Shown here: positions 34,292 to 42,069 of the stretch, one piece after another
Layout of the letters: each line of letters starts with the position of its first letter
Position numbering within the stretch: the first letter of the stretch is position 1
From: Spirochaetales bacterium
GTDB taxonomy: Bacteria > Spirochaetota > Spirochaetia > UBA9216
Length of the DNA: 42,069 nucleotides
Reading direction: 5' to 3'
Assembly (NCBI GenBank): GCA_016342585.1
Contig: JAEINK010000043.1
Location: forward strand, 1 to 42,069
Program-made: the position numbers and the translations under genes
The notes under the pieces: generated by a model
What the model saw: the letters and a program-made list of their open reading frames with translations, nothing else
Databases searched by the model: none
What the model was told of the DNA's origin: nothing

Positions 34292-34933
34292 ATGGACAGA
34301 AACAGTTATATAGAAAAACCAATTCCATCGATGGTATCTTTTATAAAAGATCCGCCCAATATCTGCTCACTGATTGGTCTTTTAAGTGCACTATTAGGAA
34401 TCTACTTTACAATCGCAGGTGAGTTTGCCCTTGCCTTAATCGGTGTGATGTGGGCCGTGGTTTTTGACTGGGCTGACGGTATTATTGCCCGCAAAATCAA
34501 GGGAAGAACCGACGCACACAGGGCTTATGGCGGTCAACTGGACTCATTGATCGATGTTGTAAGTTTCGGAATATTTCCGGCAATTTTTCTTTTAAGCTAT
34601 GGAGGGTTCAATCCATGGTTTCTTCCAGGTACATTTATTATTATGGCTGTCAGTGTCATTAGATTAGGTTATTTTAATGTGTTTGGCCTGGTTGACAGCA
34701 AAACCTATAGGGGATTAGCCCTCGATAATAATGTCATTATCCTTTCTTTTATATTTTTATTTGAAAGATTATTTCAGCAGGAAACTTTTTCAATAATTAT
34801 TTACATTCTGCTTATCGGGATGTCCGGTTTCAACCTGGCTACAATCAAAACACCTAAATTTGCGGGAAAGTGGTTTTATATTCTTATAGCTTATGCTTTG
34901 GGATTAACCGTCATTTACGGCTTCTTCTCATAA
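34292..34933 (+). CDS. CDP-alcohol phosphatidyltransferase
   Basis: A 213-residue integral membrane enzyme with about six helices. The family motif is present with D59, D62, G63, A66, R67, G80-G81, D84 and D88 (DWADGIIAR ... GGQLDSLIDVVSFG). The spacing between AR and the later glycine is 12 residues rather than the usual eight or nine, a small insertion. The DSLIDVVSFG part resembles phosphatidylserine-synthase-type members. It joins a CDP-activated alcohol to a lipid or other hydroxyl. It begins 6 nt after the CobD-like gene, so it is the last step of the cassette: probably a phospholipid with an ethanolamine-like head group, by inference. Confidence 0.88.
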   Translation: MDRNSYIEKPIPSMVSFIKDPPNICSLIGLLSALLGIYFTIAGEFALALIGVMWAVVFDWADGIIARKIKGRTDAHRAYGGQLDSLIDVVSFGIFPAIFLLSYGGFNPWFLPGTFIIMAVSVIRLGYFNVFGLVDSKTYRGLALDNNVIILSFIFLFERLFQQETFSIIIYILLIGMSGFNLATIKTPKFAGKWFYILIAYALGLTVIYGFFS

Positions 34934-34939
34934 AAGGTA

Positions 34940-34973
34940 GAAGGGGAAACCAGTGCAGAGGTCCCCTCCTTCT
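34940..34973. terminator. Possible bidirectional terminator between convergent genes
   Basis: GAAGGGGA (from 34940) pairs imperfectly with TCCCCTCCTTC (to 34972), with a two-base bulge and a short TTT on the plus strand. It lies between the convergent genes ending at 34933 and 35035, where a shared terminator is expected. The evidence is modest. Confidence 0.35.
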
Positions 34974-35034
34974 TTAAGACGCCTTCTATAAGTAATCTTC
35001 TTTCGGTTCTCCTTTATCGGTCTCCTGCTGAAAG

Positions 35035-37476
35035 CTACCCCATAATAGCCGATACAAGGATGACCTTCTCCTTACCTTTACTCTCTAAATCAGCCGGGAC
35101 AATATTACCATCGAGGGGCTTTCCATTTGCCCGGAGAGATTTGATCCCCTTGGAAATATGGCCAGGATTCTGCACTTCAATCTTATAGAGATTACCGCGG
35201 AACCAGCGCTCTGCCTTAAACCCCTCCCAGTCATTGGGAATACAGGGGTTTATCTCCAATCCATCCAGAGTAGGCTTTATACCGAGGATGTATTTCGTCC
35301 CGGCTTGATACATCCAGGAGGCCGTACCGGAGAGCCAGGAGTTCCTGCCAAGACCGAATTGAGGATGCTCATCCCCCAGGATATTCTGGGCATAACAGTA
35401 GGGTTCAATCTCATACTCCTCGATAATCTCATTCTTGATGGCAGGATTGATCTGGTTATAGTACTCAAAGGCGCGATTTCCGTTTCCATTAATCGTCTCA
35501 GCCATGACAACCCAGGGATTCGAATGGAGAAATATGCCCCCGTTCTCCTTCGCCCCGGGGCGGTAGGTGGTAACACCGCCGACTTCAGGATCGTAGCCCG
35601 TGTAGCCGGGAGTAGAGAGCTTAATCCCCCGGTTCGTATTCAGATGTTTATACACCGATTCCAGTGCCTGAATGCACTTATCCCCTTCGGCAAACCCGCT
35701 TATAACAGGCCAGGACTGACCATTAGTAAAGATCTTTCCATTCGTGTTTTCGGAAGCTCCGAGAGGAACACCTTTATGATCATAATAACGCCTGTACCAT
35801 TCACCATCCCACCCCTCTCTATCGACCGTCTCCTTCATCTCTGCATACCAGATCCTGTATTTTTCTGCATCAGCATCCCCTGATTTTTCGCAAAGAGGAA
35901 TCATCTCCTTCAAGGCCACGCCAAACTGACTGGCAACAAATAGGGATTCCGCACCGATGGGAAGGTTAACTGTATCGTTCCAGTCGGCAAACCCGAGGAG
36001 AGGAAGATGGTGACACCCCCTGTTTTCCCAGGTAAAAGATAAGCCCCTCTTCAAATGGTCCAGGACACTCCCTTTTTCAAGGGTTTCACCCTGGGGATCT
36101 TTATCGTAGTACGGGATGGATTGATTAAGAAAATCAAAATCTCCCGTCTCCTTCACATATTCACAGACCGCCATAATTATCCAGAGGTGATCATCACCAT
36201 AATAGTCAGCCCGGTCCTCCTCCTCCCGCGAGTCCCCCTCGTTGGCCTCCATGGTCAAGGGAAAAAATTGATGCATGGCAGAACCATTGCACTTCTGGGT
36301 CGAAAGCAGCTTTACAATCAGCACCTTTGCCTCTTCAGGAATCTGGGAAACCACCCCCATCACATCCTGAGAACTGTCACGGAAACCCAGTCCCCTTGCC
36401 CCGAGTCCAAGCTGATAAAGGGAGAGGTAGCGCGACCAGTTTTTCGTCATATAGCACTGCCGGGGGTTATGAATATTGATCATACTGTTGAAAGCTGCAG
36501 AGGGGGTCTCTATTTTCAAGGTTGATAGAAACGCTTCCCACCGGACAGCCATGTCGGAGAGTGCTTTATTGACCTCTGTTTTACTTCTGAATTTCTCGAT
36601 TTCTTTGATCTCATTTTGTATGTTATCCGTCTGTCCAAGCTGGGTTATTAAATTAACCTTTTCTCCCGGAGCAATTTTACCCATGTGGTGCATCAGGGCA
36701 GCTATGTTATCTCCCCGCAGGGCAAGGGAAGAGCTGAGCTCTTTCCGGCCCAGGGCTTTCGGGTTCTGCCAGCTTCCATAACCCGAATCCCCCAGGAAGA
36801 GTGCTCGATCCGTTTCGAAGGAATCCACAGGATGATTGGATGTGAAATAATTTACAAAACGGCCCCTCATCATGTAGGCCGACTGCCCCAAAATAATCAA
36901 TCCTTCATCTTTATTACCAGCTTCACCATAGGCGAGGATGGAGCTCTCCATAGTTTGGGGAACCCAATCTGCATTAGTGAACTGTTTTAAAGCATCGAAA
37001 TGGGTATACTCCACCACAGGTATGATATCAATTTCCAGATCATGCGTCAGATTATTCGTAACCATGATATCCCGAATAATTCTGTTGCTTCTCTCGGGGG
37101 AGAAAATAGTAATTTCGACATAAATTCCCTTATATTCTGTTTTCCATCGGTTGTATCCCAGGCCGACAGCGCATTCGAATGAGTCCGGCTCTTTAAGGAC
37201 AGGTGTATAGAAAGGACTGAAGATTTCATAGTCGCCCTTTTTATTCCGATAGCGGATATAGACGGTCTCTCCATTCATATCCGAAAGTGGTTTCTGGGGA
37301 ATATATTTGGTAATTCGGTTTAAGGCCGGGTCTTTACAGCAAATCACACCCCCGCCAGTGTGATCCACAAATCCCCCGAAATCGAGGGTTCCAATATAGT
37401 TTATCCATTTTGTGGGGGTTTTCGGTGTTGTGATTATATATTCTTTCTTTTCATCATTAAAATATCCGCAATTCAT
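35035..37476 (-). CDS. GH94 glycoside phosphorylase (cellobiose/chitobiose phosphorylase type)
   Basis: An 814-residue cytosolic phosphorylase that splits a beta-linked disaccharide with inorganic phosphate, giving a sugar 1-phosphate. The N-terminal beta-sandwich opens MNCGYFNDEKKEYIITTPKT and has WINYIGT. The (alpha/alpha)6 barrel carries LGFRDSSQDVMG and the catalytic Asp in GFADWNDTVNLP. The C-terminal part reads YILGIKPTLDGLEINPCIP and WFRGNLYKIEV, typical of the family. Length agrees with cellobiose phosphorylase (about 810-825). The ATG at 37476 has GGAGGGG at 7 nt; a longer reading to 37533 has no ribosome site. Single gene. Whether the donor is cellobiose, chitobiose or another beta-glucoside is undecided. 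Confidence 0.93.
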   Translation of the reverse strand: MNCGYFNDEKKEYIITTPKTPTKWINYIGTLDFGGFVDHTGGGVICCKDPALNRITKYIPQKPLSDMNGETVYIRYRNKKGDYEIFSPFYTPVLKEPDSFECAVGLGYNRWKTEYKGIYVEITIFSPERSNRIIRDIMVTNNLTHDLEIDIIPVVEYTHFDALKQFTNADWVPQTMESSILAYGEAGNKDEGLIILGQSAYMMRGRFVNYFTSNHPVDSFETDRALFLGDSGYGSWQNPKALGRKELSSSLALRGDNIAALMHHMGKIAPGEKVNLITQLGQTDNIQNEIKEIEKFRSKTEVNKALSDMAVRWEAFLSTLKIETPSAAFNSMINIHNPRQCYMTKNWSRYLSLYQLGLGARGLGFRDSSQDVMGVVSQIPEEAKVLIVKLLSTQKCNGSAMHQFFPLTMEANEGDSREEEDRADYYGDDHLWIIMAVCEYVKETGDFDFLNQSIPYYDKDPQGETLEKGSVLDHLKRGLSFTWENRGCHHLPLLGFADWNDTVNLPIGAESLFVASQFGVALKEMIPLCEKSGDADAEKYRIWYAEMKETVDREGWDGEWYRRYYDHKGVPLGASENTNGKIFTNGQSWPVISGFAEGDKCIQALESVYKHLNTNRGIKLSTPGYTGYDPEVGGVTTYRPGAKENGGIFLHSNPWVVMAETINGNGNRAFEYYNQINPAIKNEIIEEYEIEPYCYAQNILGDEHPQFGLGRNSWLSGTASWMYQAGTKYILGIKPTLDGLEINPCIPNDWEGFKAERWFRGNLYKIEVQNPGHISKGIKSLRANGKPLDGNIVPADLESKGKEKVILVSAIMG

Positions 37477-37647
37477 AATAGGGCCCCTCCAGGCATAGCT
37501 TAGTTGCTTTTTAAAACCAACTAAAGGTAACATAAGTAGAACCTGCTGTAAAGGTGCATATTTCCAGGCTAAAAACTAAACCATCTATGCCGAGAAAATA
37601 CTTGTGCAAAAGGCGAAAATCCAATAGTAATATTACAGGAGTAAATA

Positions 37648-38556
37648 ATGATTGAATCCGGATTGGAAAGTATATTACAGGATTTCATTGATAAGGGTGC
37701 CGTTCCGACAAGTCGGGCTTCATTGAAGGATAGAAGAAGCGGATACATCCAATCAAAAGAGCTGGCCGGTGTAGATATAGAAATAAAAGAAATAGAAGAT
37801 ATTGAAATAAATCAAAGAAAGATCAGATTTTTCAAAAACAGCGAAAATCAAAAAACACCACTATTGATCTACTTTCATGGGGGATGTTTTATAAGCGGCG
37901 GATTGGAAACTCATGATAAACAGATGAGAATCCTATCAAGTCAAACTGAAATAAAAATTGCTTTACCGGAATACAGGTTAGCTCCGGAAAATAAATTCCC
38001 GGCCGCCCATGATGATTGCTTAAACATCACAAAATACCTTATTCAGAATGCGAAAAAATATGGTATTGATGAGAATAACATCATCTTAGCCGGAGATAGT
38101 GCGGGAGGGAATTTAGCTTTATCTGTTGCCCTCTCTCTGGAAAAAAAATATCAACAAAAACTAAAGAAATTAATCCTGATTTACCCGATGGTCGATCCAA
38201 AAGCGACATTTCCAAGTATGAAAACAAACGGTTCAAACTACATTATGACAGCAGATGCGTTTACTTCAGGATGGGAAATGTATTTAAATGATATGACCGA
38301 GAATGAAAATGAAAGAATCAATCTACTAAATCGTAATAATTACGATGGTCTCCCTGAAACACATATTATAACTGCTGAACTGGATCCTTTAAGGGATGAA
38401 GGTGAAGCCCTCTATAAAAAATTAAAAGGGAATGGAATTGATACTTATTGCACCAGGTATTTTGGAACAATTCATGGATTTTTCCAGCTCTCGAAAATCT
38501 CAAGTTCAGCAAACAAAGCTTTGACGGAAATAACTGGAATTTTAAAGGGGATGTAA
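37648..38556 (+). CDS. Alpha/beta hydrolase, hormone-sensitive lipase (HSL) family
   Basis: A 302-residue esterase or lipase. The oxyanion segment is YFHGGCFISGG (HGGG variant with Cys) near residues 74-84. The nucleophile elbow is AGDSAGGN near residue 150, the acid is Asp in AELDPLRDEG, and the histidine is in IHGFFQ near residue 275. EYRLAPENKFPAAHDD is characteristic of the HSL family. ACAGGAG precedes the ATG. It diverges from the GH94 gene with a 171-nt gap. The coding sequence is AT-rich. No export signal is seen, so it is probably cytosolic. The natural ester is unknown. Confidence 0.92.
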   Translation: MIESGLESILQDFIDKGAVPTSRASLKDRRSGYIQSKELAGVDIEIKEIEDIEINQRKIRFFKNSENQKTPLLIYFHGGCFISGGLETHDKQMRILSSQTEIKIALPEYRLAPENKFPAAHDDCLNITKYLIQNAKKYGIDENNIILAGDSAGGNLALSVALSLEKKYQQKLKKLILIYPMVDPKATFPSMKTNGSNYIMTADAFTSGWEMYLNDMTENENERINLLNRNNYDGLPETHIITAELDPLRDEGEALYKKLKGNGIDTYCTRYFGTIHGFFQLSKISSSANKALTEITGILKGM

Positions 38557-38585
38557 CTTACTTCCTCGGGTACAGAATTTATGTA

Positions 38586-39037
38586 TCAAATTTTCTTACG
38601 ATATACAAACACAAAAGAACCTCCTGAATACTCCTTATTCCCCACCTCTAAATATTCATGCCTTTTATAAAACTTCTGATTGCTCACATTGAATTCGGAA
38701 CCTTCAAGTTCTATAGATTATATATTCGGAACCGTTTTAAGGAAACGGAGAGCCTTTGACCCATACCCTTTATTCTGGTATTCAGGATGAACAAAGAGCC
38801 GGATCAATTCAAGTGTTTTATTTTTTTTATAATCTGATAGAAGAACCCGCCGATTATAGTTGTATCGGATACAATTTTATAATAATTATATTCTTCAATA
38901 TTCGATTCTTGAGTATCAACAGAGTCTAAACCGGGAGGGCCAACACCACAGGTAACCCTGTCCTTTTCAAAGGCTTCGATTTGTATTTCGGTCAGCCTTC
39001 CGGCATCCTCTTTTTCGGCAGGTATTATTTTAAACAT
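38586..39037 (-). pseudogene. GNAT N-acetyltransferase, broken by frameshift and stop
   Basis: The first 73 codons read as a GNAT N-terminus (MFKIIPAEKEDAGRLTEIQI, IGGFFYQII). At an A8 tract (38820-38827) the frame is lost; shifting one base restores LIRLFVHPEYQNKGYGSKAL, the acetyl-CoA-binding motif A of the family. Further on, a TAA interrupts TVPNI-stop-SIELEG, after which FNVSNQKFYKRHEYLEVG completes a normal GNAT end, with its own stop at 38586-38588. Two independent lesions argue for a real pseudogene. The slippery A tract alone could have been a sequencing error or phase switch. Confidence 0.75.
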
Positions 39038-39129
39038 CTAAAGTTTCCCAAAATTGGGACAATTTTTACAATGAATATTGAGTACAGCACAACATTCCAG
39101 GTTTTTTAATCTTCTCACCTAATAAGCCA

Positions 39130-39584
39130 TTATTGAGAGAGACCCACTTTCATTTTAAACAGCTTGAAATTATTTATTGCAATATTTGCATGCCATATCA
39201 CAGTAAAGGGTGCAGAGAAAACAATAGCAAAATAGTTGAAATCTATGAAAAAAAACAGCAAGGGAAGATACATTAATCCAATAATATTCGCTAAAAGACC
39301 AAGAGTGTATGTGAAATGACTGAAAAGGTTATACTTTTTCATGGAGATTGTTATAAAAAGACCAAAGAGATAGAAGAGAACAACGGAGATATCGGTTAAG
39401 ACTGCATAGAAAGGCATTCTCCCTACTAAATAATCCAATCTTTCAAAATGATCTATATTCTTAAAAATCCAAAATAGTTAACCATAGCCGCCTCAGCCGC
39501 AAGGTTCCTCCTGAAAATCAAGACAGCAAGAATTCCTGCGAATTAACTTATAAGTAATAATACTCTAACTATCCTGTTATTCAT
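39130..39584 (-). pseudogene. Small membrane protein, disrupted
   Basis: An open stretch of 102 codons (39438-39130) encodes three or four membrane helices (VVLFYLFGLFITISM, LLANIIGLMYLPLLFFFI, FNYFAIVFSAPFTVIWHA). Directly upstream, from an ATG at 39584, another frame reads MNNRIVRVLLLIS-stop-FAGILAVLIFRRN and then joins the first by a frameshift near 39450 (the joined frame gives NIDHFERLDYLVGRMPF). So the gene was about 150 codons long and carries a stop and a frameshift. The family was not recognised. It lies 3 nt downstream of the MBL-fold hydrolase gene. Confidence 0.6.
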
Positions 39585-39586
39585 TT

Positions 39587-40435
39587 TTAAAGCCTTATTA
39601 CATCCCCGGTGTGAATAGCAGAAACCTTCTCACACAATTCCTGTTTCAAAAATGCTACATTCTCTTTACCTGTACAGTGACAGGTATAATAGGTGGTATC
39701 AAACTCATCCATTCCTTTAGCCAGTTTCGACATATAATCCCGACTTTCACTTTTTTTAGATACAGGATTAAACAAATGAAATCCACCAATAACAGCTTTC
39801 AGCTTTTCCGGATGTTTATCTGATGCACTTTTCACAATATTGTAGATTCCCGAATGAGAGCAGGAGGAGAAGAGAACGTTACCATCCGGTTCTTTGATTA
39901 AAAGAGCAATCTCATGGGTAAAATCATCTTGCATCAAGGTGCTGTTCTTTTTTATAAATAATGTTTTATTCCCTTCTGGCCGGGGAAACTCATTTTGGAA
40001 ATTTGATAACACGGAGATTGTATGGTCTAATTCCAGATCATTATCAATGAATGTGATTCTATCCTTATAATCCTCAAATATAGTTCTGTTTAATCCTATA
40101 TAATAGGGAAATATCCCGAGGATTTTCAAATAGAATTTCCCCTGAGTGAGCCGATGCATATACACTTGTGCTTTTTTATTTATTCGAAAAAAAGTGGGCA
40201 GACCGCCGCCGTGATCAAAATGGGCATGAGAGATAAAAAGCATATCCACATCTGCCAGCTCAATTCCCAAAGTTTCAGCATTTTTACTGAACAGGGAGGT
40301 TGAACCTGTATCCACAAGGATTTTTTTCCCTTCGGATTCAATGTAAAAGGACAATCCATGGGCAGCCTTTACCTCATTCCCATCCTCACCGACAACCGCT
40401 CCTGCTTCATTCTCAACTAAAACTGTAATCTCCAT
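39587..40435 (-). CDS. MBL-fold metallohydrolase (COG1237-like)
   Basis: A 282-residue metallo-beta-lactamase-fold protein. The metal motif is SHAHFDHGGGLP near residues 70-81. Further metal residues are likely in SCSHSGI (near 193) and GGFHLF (near 217). DTGSTSLFSKNAETLGI before the motif and YYTCHCTG then VSAIHTGDVIRL at the end match the family often labelled dihydropterin-ribofuranosyl-aminobenzene-phosphate synthase, a label of doubtful meaning in bacteria. It lies 15 nt after the NUDIX gene, so both are probably co-transcribed. Function beyond hydrolase is open. Confidence 0.88.
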   Translation of the reverse strand: MEITVLVENEAGAVVGEDGNEVKAAHGLSFYIESEGKKILVDTGSTSLFSKNAETLGIELADVDMLFISHAHFDHGGGLPTFFRINKKAQVYMHRLTQGKFYLKILGIFPYYIGLNRTIFEDYKDRITFIDNDLELDHTISVLSNFQNEFPRPEGNKTLFIKKNSTLMQDDFTHEIALLIKEPDGNVLFSSCSHSGIYNIVKSASDKHPEKLKAVIGGFHLFNPVSKKSESRDYMSKLAKGMDEFDTTYYTCHCTGKENVAFLKQELCEKVSAIHTGDVIRL

Positions 40436-40450
40436 ATTTAACCCCTTTTT

Positions 40451-40852
40451 TCAATCATTTAACGTCCAGTCCCACTTCATCATTTTATCTTTAAAGGCTG
40501 GGTGAATAAGATTAAAATCATCACTTTCATGTTCAACCCATCGGAAATCACAATGTTCATCCGAAAGATGCACCTCATAAATATCCGTGATACATCGATA
40601 TATTATTCCGGTTATCTGTCTGTTTGGAGGAAGATAGGAGTCCCAGGTGTCCATTAATTTTATCGGAGTAACATTCAATCCAGTCTCTTCATTCATTTCG
40701 CGGATAATAGTCTCTTCAGCAGTCTCTCCATACTCAAGGTGACCACCCGGAAGTTCCCAGATGTTCGCCTCGGGAGGATTCCGTTTTACTATCAGGAATT
40801 TCCCATCCTTTACAATAAAACCCTTAACAGCAAAAGTAACCTGCTTTTCCAT
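40451..40852 (-). CDS. NUDIX hydrolase
   Basis: A 133-residue single-domain NUDIX pyrophosphatase, cleaving nucleoside diphosphates linked to another group. The NUDIX box is complete: GHLEYGETAEETIIREMNEE followed by TGL, near residues 37-59. The beginning FAVKGFIVKDGKFLIVKRNP is typical. The ATG at 40852 is chosen because GGAGGAG is 4-5 nt upstream; an ATG five codons earlier overlaps that site. It precedes the MBL-fold gene by 15 nt. The substrate is not predictable; ADP-ribose, NADH or mutagenic dNTPs are common in the family. Confidence 0.92.
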   Translation of the reverse strand: MEKQVTFAVKGFIVKDGKFLIVKRNPPEANIWELPGGHLEYGETAEETIIREMNEETGLNVTPIKLMDTWDSYLPPNRQITGIIYRCITDIYEVHLSDEHCDFRWVEHESDDFNLIHPAFKDKMMKWDWTLND

Positions 40853-40951
40853 ATTCTCTCCTCCCATTACATCTTAACTTTCAATGGATTCTACCACAAC
40901 CCAACATTTGGTTTAATCAGAATAAAGAGAACGAATGACAAAGAGCCAATG

Positions 40952-41938
40952 TTAAAAAGTTTTAATTATACTTTCTGTACCGCTAATATCTTGGGTATGA
41001 AATTCAATACTACGTATATCCAATAAATCAATATTTAATCCTGAAACATCAATGGAACCATTATCAGTAAAGATGTCTCCACGTGCTTCAATATCAGAAG
41101 GATTCATATCAACATGGAATTCCCAATCATTAGAACTATGATTATATGCAATTATCGCAGGAAATCCATTTTCATAATCAAAGAAATAAATCGATCCATT
41201 TTCAATAACTGTTTCAACCATTAAAGGATTCGCATCTTTTAGAATTCCTTCGTTGAATTCTTTCCATACCCAGCGAATTTCAGTTATAATCCCATCAGCA
41301 TCAGTGACTGAATCAAATAAAGGAATTATTGAATAATCTGAGGTTGGGACCATGAAGTCAATATTATTAAAAAAGAAGCTCTCCCCGTGTATAGTCAATA
41401 CAAGGTCAGATAACTCTGGTAAATTATTATAAATGCTATCATTTAAATGAAAATGGAAAATACTGCCCTCACTATCTATCCCTGCGGAATCGTTAAAAGG
41501 AATATGGGTCGTATAGTCGCTGACTTTTGATGTCAGGTCGATATAAACTTGCTCAGATTCAATTGGGTTTGGAATCTGATCTGATGTCCCCATCCAGATA
41601 ATAAAAGCTTTATCTTCCTGTTCAATGTCACTTAGGGTTAAATCCGTATAACCTGTATCAATTTCAAATTTTGCTTCAGGTATTTTAACTCGATATTGCA
41701 TATTAAAATGCCAGAGAAAATCTTCTTCGCTATCATAAATACCGTTATGGTCTACATCCGGGTTCATATATTTTAGAATAGCATGATCAAATTGCCCTAA
41801 ATCATCTAATAAATAATTAGTGCCCCAAAGCCTGTTGATCTGAAGCAACAGCACAAATTCCCCGGTATTCCTTATTAAGAAACAAATTAGTAAGGAGTAT
41901 CGTATGGAAATCCCCTGTTGTCCTAACCCAAAATGCAC
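40952..41938 (-). CDS. Probable envelope protein, missing its true N-terminus
   Basis: An open frame of 328 codons. The first ATG at 41938 lies inside the divergent transposase gene, and codons before about residue 30 look like antisense sequence, so the genuine start has probably been lost. From about residue 36 the protein is acidic, with DDLGQFDHAILK, NPDVDHNGIYDSEED (a calcium-loop-like motif) and many beta-rich segments (FEIDTGYTDLTLSDIE, GSIFHFHLNDS). It ends normally. No signal peptide is visible, although the composition is that of a surface or periplasmic protein. No family was recognised. The transposase gene at its head suggests insertion damage. It could be an inactive remnant. 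Confidence 0.5.
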   Translation of the reverse strand: MHFGLGQQGISIRYSLLICFLIRNTGEFVLLLQINRLWGTNYLLDDLGQFDHAILKYMNPDVDHNGIYDSEEDFLWHFNMQYRVKIPEAKFEIDTGYTDLTLSDIEQEDKAFIIWMGTSDQIPNPIESEQVYIDLTSKVSDYTTHIPFNDSAGIDSEGSIFHFHLNDSIYNNLPELSDLVLTIHGESFFFNNIDFMVPTSDYSIIPLFDSVTDADGIITEIRWVWKEFNEGILKDANPLMVETVIENGSIYFFDYENGFPAIIAYNHSSNDWEFHVDMNPSDIEARGDIFTDNGSIDVSGLNIDLLDIRSIEFHTQDISGTESIIKTF

Positions 41939-42069
41939 ACATTTTCACAATCCTGATAAGGATTCCTGGTATGTTAAGTATGGAACCTACCCTTCAAGAG
42001 CCTTTGGTACAGTTCATCGTTACCGCTGCAAAGCCTGCGGCATTACTTTTTCTTCCCAGACCTTCTCAA
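41904..42069 (+). mobile_element. Transposase with N-terminal zinc ribbon, cut by window end
   Basis: The first 55 codons of a transposase are present. TAAGGAG at 41891-41897 supports the ATG. The sequence starts MEIPCCPNPKCTHFHNPDKD and goes on to YRCKACGITFSSQTFS, giving a C-x4-C plus C-x2-C zinc ribbon like that of InsA-type DNA-binding domains ahead of a transposase core. The insertion sequence family cannot be named from this part. A small inverted repeat CTGTTG/CAACAG lies at 41832-41851, but whether it marks the element end is unknown. Confidence 0.7.

Noticed and set aside
32317..34933. Phosphonolipid (aminoethylphosphonate) pathway as the first choice for the cassette
   Set aside because: No phosphoenolpyruvate mutase or phosphonopyruvate decarboxylase gene lies in the window, and the PLP enzyme resembles CobD rather than the class V aminoethylphosphonate transaminase. 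The idea stays open if those genes occur elsewhere.
35158..35883. A 241-codon open frame on the plus strand
   Set aside because: It lies antisense inside the intact GH94 gene and has the odd composition of a shadow frame.
1..42069. CRISPR array, rRNA or tRNA genes
   Set aside because: No regularly spaced direct repeats, no rRNA-like stretch and no tRNA-like T-loop with matching acceptor stem were noticed on either strand. A tRNAscan run was not possible here.

Overview
The window looks like chromosomal DNA of a free-living, anaerobic spirochaete (Spirochaetaceae-like; this is inference). Clues are two substrate-binding proteins whose export signals end in an A-G-G-x-Q-type junction without a lipobox cysteine, an aldehyde:ferredoxin oxidoreductase, a BMP/TmpC-type nucleoside ABC transporter, and dense operons with occasional TTG starts. 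No rRNA, tRNA or CRISPR array was seen.

Layout. 51-3759 (minus): a TM1266-type ACT regulator, an SsuABC-like importer and an AEC permease in one operon. 3995-5239: tyrS. 5376-8499: a terminator and an AT-rich 993-residue lipoprotein with calcium repeats around a region resembling the pore-forming part of anthrax protective antigen. 8591-9895: pyrimidine-nucleoside phosphorylase. 10121-27215 (minus): a 14-gene, about 17-kb catabolic operon behind a TATAAT box and a 9-bp-arm operator dyad at 27255-27283. In transcription order it encodes an HpaI-type aldolase, an SsnA-like aminohydrolase, a BMP-type nucleoside importer (4 genes), a second aminohydrolase, a tungsten/molybdenum aldehyde oxidoreductase with its ferredoxin, a dihydroorotate-dehydrogenase-like iron-sulfur flavoprotein, a GntR/FadR regulator, a 2-hydroxyacid dehydrogenase, an M20 hydrolase and a fused 2Fe-2S/molybdopterin hydroxylase. 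Together these suggest import and anaerobic breakdown of a purine-like or related N-heterocycle, with electrons passing through ferredoxin.

27378-29295 (decaying patch): a DegT-type sugar aminotransferase reduced to three fragments, an intact Gfo/Idh/MocA oxidoreductase that was its translational partner, and a broken cyclase-family gene. 29299-31206: a methyl-accepting chemotaxis protein. 31207-32316: an AT-rich stretch without a recognisable gene.

32317-34933 (plus): a three-gene cassette of LicC-like cytidylyltransferase, CobD-like PLP enzyme and CDP-alcohol phosphatidyltransferase. It probably builds a phospho-amino-alcohol head group, activates it with CTP and transfers it to lipid. 35035-37476: a GH94 disaccharide phosphorylase. 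37648-38556: an HSL-family esterase. 38586-42069: small genes in an AT-rich, decaying region (GNAT and membrane-protein pseudogenes, MBL-fold hydrolase, NUDIX hydrolase, a protein missing its N-terminus) ending in the first 55 codons of a zinc-ribbon transposase at the window edge.

The most unusual items are the PA-like lipoprotein, the CobD/LicC/CDP-alcohol cassette, the large operon with its operator, and the dihydroorotate-dehydrogenase-like protein that appears to lack the usual catalytic loop.
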